The notes under the pieces: model-generated
Seen by the model: the letters and a program-made list of their open reading frames with translations, nothing else
Databases searched by the model: none
Told to the model about the DNA's origin: nothing
Shown: positions 59,434 to 62,975 of the stretch, piece by piece
Position numbering within the stretch: the first letter of the stretch is position 1
Layout: each line of letters begins with the position of its first letter
Position numbers and translations under genes: made by a program
From: JACVRX01 sp035697245
GTDB taxonomy: Bacteria; Actinomycetota; Actinomycetes; Jiangellales; Jiangellaceae
Length of the DNA: 62,975 nt
Direction of reading: 5' to 3'
NCBI GenBank assembly: GCA_035697245.1
Contig: DASSDH010000214.1
Location: 1 to 62,975, forward strand

Positions 59434-59607
59434 TCACCGGCCGGAAGCGATCTCGACCGGAAGGCGAGTCGCCGTCCGCCAGGCCACGCTGGACAGGACC
59501 CGGTCGCTGCCAAGCTCACGCATCTGCATGAGCAGCCGCAGGGCGGCATGCTGGGAACGCACGGGCGGAGCGATCAAACGCTCACGGCGGAACGGGCCAG
59601 GTGTCAC
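59434..59607 (-). CDS. Small protein downstream of the GAF gene
   Basis: A 57-residue protein: start VTPGPFRRERLIAPPVR, centre SQHAALRLLMQMRELGSDR, end RTATRLPVEIASGR. It appears to form two short helices. The GTG has a strong GGAGG site upstream (revealed in AACGGAGGATCAC), which is why I believe it. It lies 27 bp after the GAF-domain gene on the same strand. No family recognised. Confidence 0.5.
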   Translation of the reverse strand: MTPGPFRRERLIAPPVRSQHAALRLLMQMRELGSDRVLSSVAWRTATRLPVEIASGR

Positions 59608-59633
59608 GTGATCCTCCGTTCCGTAGTTTACGC

Positions 59634-60380
59634 CTATCCGGCTACGACGGCGGCGAGCGTGACGGCTGCCGCGGCCACCAGAGCGCGGATCTCGGTAGAC
59701 GCCAACGCCTGGAACGATCCCGGCGGCCCGTCGACCGAGACACAGCCGACGACCCGCGAGCCGAGCGGTGTTTCCTTGATCATCGGACTGGCCAGGACCA
59801 CGCCATACTTTCCGCGAACCCGCTGGAACTCCGCGTAGGTGAATCCGTAGGTCAGGTCGTCGCCGAGGCTGTCCCACTCGTCCGGCGTTACGCTGGCGAG
59901 CTGCTCGTCAAGGGTGGCCAGGTTCTCGACGACGTCCTCACCGCGTTGAATGCACTGCCCGACGACGCCGACGCCCGGCCGCCATACGATTCCCGAAGCG
60001 ACCTTGATCAGCAACTGCAGCCTCAGTAGCCGCTCCAGGCGGGTCTTGCCGAACGGCCAGATCGGCTTGCGGATCCGGTAGGCCGCCACTCCGAGCTCCC
60101 GAGCATTGATCCCGGTTTGCTCTTCCAGCTCGATCAGCAACGGAGCGAGAACGGCGCGGGCCTGCTCACGCAGCTCGGCGACCCGGCCGTGCCGACGTTG
60201 GTCGACCGCCGCCTCGGCGGCCGTGACGAATGCGACGAGCACGCCGGCGATCAGCAGCCCTGCCGCCAAGGCGCTGGGAAGGGTCCAGATGCCCATCTCG
60301 TGCAGGCCCAGACCGATGCCGACGACGGCGACGATCACCGCTGCCGAGACCCGCCCCCAGAAGCGGGCCATGTCGCTCAT
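59634..60380 (-). CDS. Membrane-associated GAF-like domain protein
   Basis: A 248-residue protein. Two N-terminal helices (VSAAVIVAVVGIGLGLHEMG and LPSALAAGLLIAGVLVAFV), a short coiled coil (RRHGRVAELREQARAVLA) and a GAF-like domain (~95-245) with QTGINARELGVAAYRIRKP, WRPGVGVVGQCIQRGEDVVE, GKYGVVLASPMIKETPLGSR and GCVSVDGPPGSFQALA. It probably senses a small ligand; no output domain is attached. The ATG follows TACGGT by six bases (leaderless). Confidence 0.75.
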   Translation of the reverse strand: MSDMARFWGRVSAAVIVAVVGIGLGLHEMGIWTLPSALAAGLLIAGVLVAFVTAAEAAVDQRRHGRVAELREQARAVLAPLLIELEEQTGINARELGVAAYRIRKPIWPFGKTRLERLLRLQLLIKVASGIVWRPGVGVVGQCIQRGEDVVENLATLDEQLASVTPDEWDSLGDDLTYGFTYAEFQRVRGKYGVVLASPMIKETPLGSRVVGCVSVDGPPGSFQALASTEIRALVAAAAVTLAAVVAG

Positions 60381-60666
60381 CTAATCACCGTACGAGTCAG
60401 CGTTCGGGGCGTCCTGGACCGACTCGCTGCGACGTGGGCGTCGGCTTCGGTCGACAGTACGGTTAGGAACAACAGCTGCTTCGGTCGGCGTTTGCCCAGG
60501 TGTCCGAGACCGGACTGGCCATCGGTCCCCCAGTTCTGGCGGTCCGACGGGTATCGGCCCTGACAAGCTCCCCCCGCCGAAGTCCCTGGAGTTCACGCAC
60601 GGATTCGCCAACCAAGACGGAAGAGCTGCATGTGCACCCGGGCCAAATAGGATCGGAACACACTCC

Positions 60667-60740
60667 GCCGGCGTGGCGCAACTGGCAGCGCACCCGACTT
60701 GTAATCGGGCGGTTGGGGGTTCGAGTCCCCCCGCCGGCTC
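60667..60740 (+). tRNA. tRNA-Thr, anticodon UGU
   Basis: A complete cloverleaf: acceptor GCCGGCG pairs with CGCCGGC; the D arm has GCGC pairs; the anticodon stem-loop is CCCGA-CTTGTAA-TCGGG, giving UGU for ACA codons; and the T arm is GGGGG-TTCGAGT-CCCCC. CCA is not encoded. The integrase gene starts ~100 bp downstream, so the 3' end of this tRNA is a likely attachment site. Confidence 0.95.
60719..60740 (+). other. Probable attachment site (attL) at the tRNA-Thr 3' end
   Basis: Integrating elements commonly use a tRNA 3' half as attB. Here the integrase gene faces away from the tRNA at ~100 bp. The matching direct copy (attR) is not in the window, so the far end lies beyond 62975. Exact core boundaries are unknown. 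Confidence 0.45.
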
Positions 60741-60842
60741 CCCTCTGACCAGGTCATACGTGCCTCGGGACCCTAGCCTTACTCGGCTCGGCAACTCCTC
60801 GTGACATCATTCATGACGCGAGTGGGACTAGGATCAGGTCTC

Positions 60843-62669
60843 GTGACGCCGCCGAGCAGCCGCGAAAAAAGGTCTCGCGGGGCCGTCGACAGGCTTCCCA
60901 GCGGGGCGCTACGGGTCCGCGTCTACGCGGGTATCGACCCGGTCACCAAGCGCCGGCATTACCTCACCGAGGTAGTCAAGCCCGGACCGAAGGCTCACAG
61001 ACTGGCCGAGATAGCCCTCACCCGGCTGCAGAACCAGGTGGACGAGCGCCGCAGTCCCCGCACGAGCGCAACGATCGCCCAACTGTTGGAGCGTCACCTG
61101 GCCATGTTGCGGATCGTGCCGAGCACGATGCGTGGCTATCGGACATATGTCGAGCGGCACGTCGTGCCCCTCATCGGTAGCGTCAAAGTCGGTGACCTGG
61201 ACGCTGACGTGCTCGACTCCCTCTACGCCGAGCTGCGTCGATGCCAGGATCATTGCCGGGGGGATCACGGCGTCGACCATCGCACCCGGGCCGCGCATCG
61301 GTGCGACGAGCACGAGGGTGCGCCCTGTTCGCCGCCGGACGCCAACTGCTCGGCATGCCGACGTCGCTGTTCGCCGCACCAGTGTCGGCCGCTGAGCGAT
61401 TCCACCATCCGACAGATCCACTACCTCCTCAGCGGCGCTTACAAGCGAGCGGTGAGGTGGCGATGGGCGGCGATCAGCCCAATCGCGCAGGTTGAGCCTC
61501 CACCGGCCTCGCGCCCTGACCCCCAGCCGCCCTCTGTCGAGGAGGCCGCGCGAATCATCAACGAAGCGTGGCGCGACCCGGACTGGGGCGCATTGGTCTG
61601 GCTTGCCGTCACCACCGGTGCCCGACGCGGCGAGTTGTGTGGTCTCCGGTGGATGTCCGTCGACCTTGACCGAGCTGTGCTCACGCTCCGCACAAGCGTT
61701 GCCAAGGACGAACGTGGGCGGTGGTATCTCAAGGACACCAAGACCCACCAGCAGCGCCGCGTTGCCCTTGACCCGGAGACGGTCAGCGTTCTGGCCGAGC
61801 TTCGATCACGCAGCGAAGCGAGGGCAGGAGCACTGGGCATGACCCTCGACTCAGGGGCGTTCGTGTTTTCGCTCGCTCCTGACGGCACATCGCACCTGCT
61901 GCCGACCTCGGTGACCCAGCGGTACAGCAAACTCGCGAGCCGCCTCGGCATCGAAACTCACCTGCATGCCTTGCGTCACTACAGTGCGACAGAGCTGATC
62001 GCGGCTGGCGTAGATGTCCGGACGGTCGCGGGTCGGCTCGGTCATTCGGGTGGTGGCACGACGACGTTGAGGGTCTACGCGGCGTGGCGGGACGAAGCCG
62101 ACCAACGGGCGGCTAGCGGCTTGGGTCTGCGCATGCCCGCTCGGCCGGAAACAGAGACGCCGACAGTGGTTGAGATTGACCCAGCGAGCCGGCACGAAGA
62201 GATCGCGATTCTCCTCCGTGACCGCATCATGAGCGGCGACATTGCCCCAGGCTTGGCGATCCCTTCGATGAAGCAGCTGGCTTTGGAGCACGCAGTGAGT
62301 GTGTCTACCGCACGGCGTGCGGTCACCTTGCTGGCGGAGTGGGGTCTTGTCGACGTCAGTTCCGGACGCCGCACGCTAGTTCGCCGGCTGTCACCCCAGC
62401 AAGCGCCCGCAAGGCATATGCCTGTGCGTGCCTCAATGGTGAGGGTAAGACAGGAGCTTCTTGATCTTGAGTTTCGACGACTCGGACGGGTGGTCAGCAG
62501 GCTGACGGCAGCGGCAGATCCGACGGATGCCACTGAACTGCGCCAGCTGCTCCTGGACGCTGTGAGGCGCGCGGGCGGAGAGGCCACCGACGTTGGTGAC
62601 TACGAGATGGCGATTCACCGCGTCGGCGAACCCGGGATCAGCGCAATCTTCGTCGCGTCAGCGCCGTGA
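60843..62669 (+). CDS. Tyrosine integrase fused to a GntR helix-turn-helix
   Basis: About 608 residues. An Arm/core-binding region (~1-135) is followed by a Cys/His-rich insert (~134-184; CSACRRRCSPHQCRPLS), probably zinc-binding. The catalytic domain has Arg in TTGARRGELCGLRW (~262), HLHALRHYSA (HxxR, ~375-378), His in GRLGHSGGGTTT (~401) and the Tyr in LRVYAAWR (~412). Residues ~448-513 are a GntR winged helix: EEIAILLRDRIMSGDIAPGL, LALEHAVSVSTARRAVTLLA. A helical tail follows. Starts at 60801 (GTG) or 60813 (ATG) are alternatives; 60843 has TAGGAT nearby. Confidence 0.85.
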   Translation: MTPPSSREKRSRGAVDRLPSGALRVRVYAGIDPVTKRRHYLTEVVKPGPKAHRLAEIALTRLQNQVDERRSPRTSATIAQLLERHLAMLRIVPSTMRGYRTYVERHVVPLIGSVKVGDLDADVLDSLYAELRRCQDHCRGDHGVDHRTRAAHRCDEHEGAPCSPPDANCSACRRRCSPHQCRPLSDSTIRQIHYLLSGAYKRAVRWRWAAISPIAQVEPPPASRPDPQPPSVEEAARIINEAWRDPDWGALVWLAVTTGARRGELCGLRWMSVDLDRAVLTLRTSVAKDERGRWYLKDTKTHQQRRVALDPETVSVLAELRSRSEARAGALGMTLDSGAFVFSLAPDGTSHLLPTSVTQRYSKLASRLGIETHLHALRHYSATELIAAGVDVRTVAGRLGHSGGGTTTLRVYAAWRDEADQRAASGLGLRMPARPETETPTVVEIDPASRHEEIAILLRDRIMSGDIAPGLAIPSMKQLALEHAVSVSTARRAVTLLAEWGLVDVSSGRRTLVRRLSPQQAPARHMPVRASMVRVRQELLDLEFRRLGRVVSRLTAAADPTDATELRQLLLDAVRRAGGEATDVGDYEMAIHRVGEPGISAIFVASAP

Positions 62670-62975
62670 CGAGACAGCCGGCCGTATTGTGAGGCGTGGA
62701 TTCTCACGCAGTCGCGCTGCGCCGACGGGGCGCCTGGGTACACCGACTGCTGAAGGAGGTTCGCGACCTCACGGTAGGAGCGGTCGGCGAGTTCGCTGAT
62801 CGCGGAGTGATCGGCCGTCGTTGTACCGCTGGACAACAACTGGGTCAGCCGGCTGCTTGAGCCTGGTGGTAGCCAGCGTCCGCGCTGGCCGCGAATTCGG
62901 GCGACGGATCGCGTCGTGGACGCGCCGGGTAGGGCTTCGGCTTCGTGTACGAGACCGGATGTCGTGACCGACCGC
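62670..62975. other. Region after the integrase: no gene recognised
   Basis: About 300 bp to the window edge. A minus-strand frame is open from the edge to 62615 (it contains ADHSAISELADRSYREVANL), and a short plus-strand frame starts at 62696, but neither resembles a family I know. It may be the start of element cargo. Confidence 0.4.

Noticed and set aside
62615..62975. Minus-strand frame open to the window edge after the integrase
   Set aside because: No recognisable motif, and it overlaps the integrase 3' end. Its beginning is outside the window, so it cannot be judged.
1..62975. CRISPR array or rRNA operon
   Set aside because: No regularly spaced identical repeats and no rRNA-like sequence were seen; the five dispersed palindromes are kilobases apart.

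Overview
The window is high-GC actinobacterial DNA. mshD (mycothiol synthase), an orphan GlnR-type regulator, SenX3-RegX3, CarD, an HbhA-like protein, L,D-transpeptidase and MutT1-like architectures place it among mycothiol-producing Actinomycetia. Several neighbourhoods resemble mycobacterial gene order as I recall it (glnR-mshD, thioredoxin-cysA-sseC, XRE-hbhA-DUF2516, YbjN-gpm-senX3-regX3, lpqE-carD-ispD-ispF-cysS-rlmB, mutT1-ppk), but the mixture and the extra genes do not fit Mycobacterium itself. I cannot name the species. Many genes have a TANNNT hexamer 6-7 nt before the start codon, which suggests frequent leaderless transcription.

Layout. 1-7.1 kb: a partial hypothetical gene, ung, a VOC protein, a Ser/Thr kinase, the DUF47-pit phosphate pair and an FAD monooxygenase. 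7.1-13.3 kb: a methyltransferase, then an ABC exporter with a DesK/DesR-type two-component system, closely followed by mtnA and a class II aldolase. 13.3-15 kb: a decayed LD-carboxypeptidase gene, and csoR with an operator-like site opposite a small His/Asp/Glu-rich ORF. 15-25 kb: pstSCAB with a PHO-box-like site, then DUF2332, mutT1, CYTH-CHAD and ppk1 (a polyphosphate cluster). 24.7-28.2 kb: mshD, glnR, a hydrolase, MoaD/ThiS and a membrane protein. 28.2-35 kb: a SigL-like ECF sigma/anti-sigma pair; a sulfur cluster (thioredoxin, Cys-codon leader ORF, DUF4395, cysA, sseC); nitrobindin-like, Fur and YgfZ. 35-43 kb: dtd, asparaginase, GNAT, GH15-like, XRE-hbhA-DUF2516, AlaX, L,D-transpeptidase, macro domain and YbjN. 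43-48 kb: gpmA, an AbiEi/DUF559-like gene between inverted repeats, phoU, senX3-regX3. 47.8-54.1 kb: lpqE, UbiA, carD, ispD-ispF, carbonic anhydrase, cysS, rlmB. 54-60.4 kb: coiled-coil protein, acyl-CoA dehydrogenase, DUF4032, MsiK/UgpC-type ATPase, CBS protein, GAF protein. 60.6 kb to the end: tRNA-Thr(UGU) followed by a tyrosine integrase fused to a GntR helix-turn-helix, which looks like the left end of an integrated element continuing past the window.

Phosphate is the connecting theme: low-affinity (pit) and high-affinity (pst) uptake, polyphosphate synthesis (ppk1), a CYTH/CHAD protein, PhoU and the SenX3-RegX3 system all lie here, with 11-bp direct-repeat sites before pstS and between phoU and senX3.

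The most unusual signal is a dispersed ~80-bp palindromic repeat with five copies (near 13.3, 19.0, 43.8, 45.0 and 57.6 kb), each just after a gene's 3' end. Two copies face each other as ~91-bp inverted repeats around one AbiEi/DUF559-like gene, giving a 1.3-kb cassette between gpmA and phoU.
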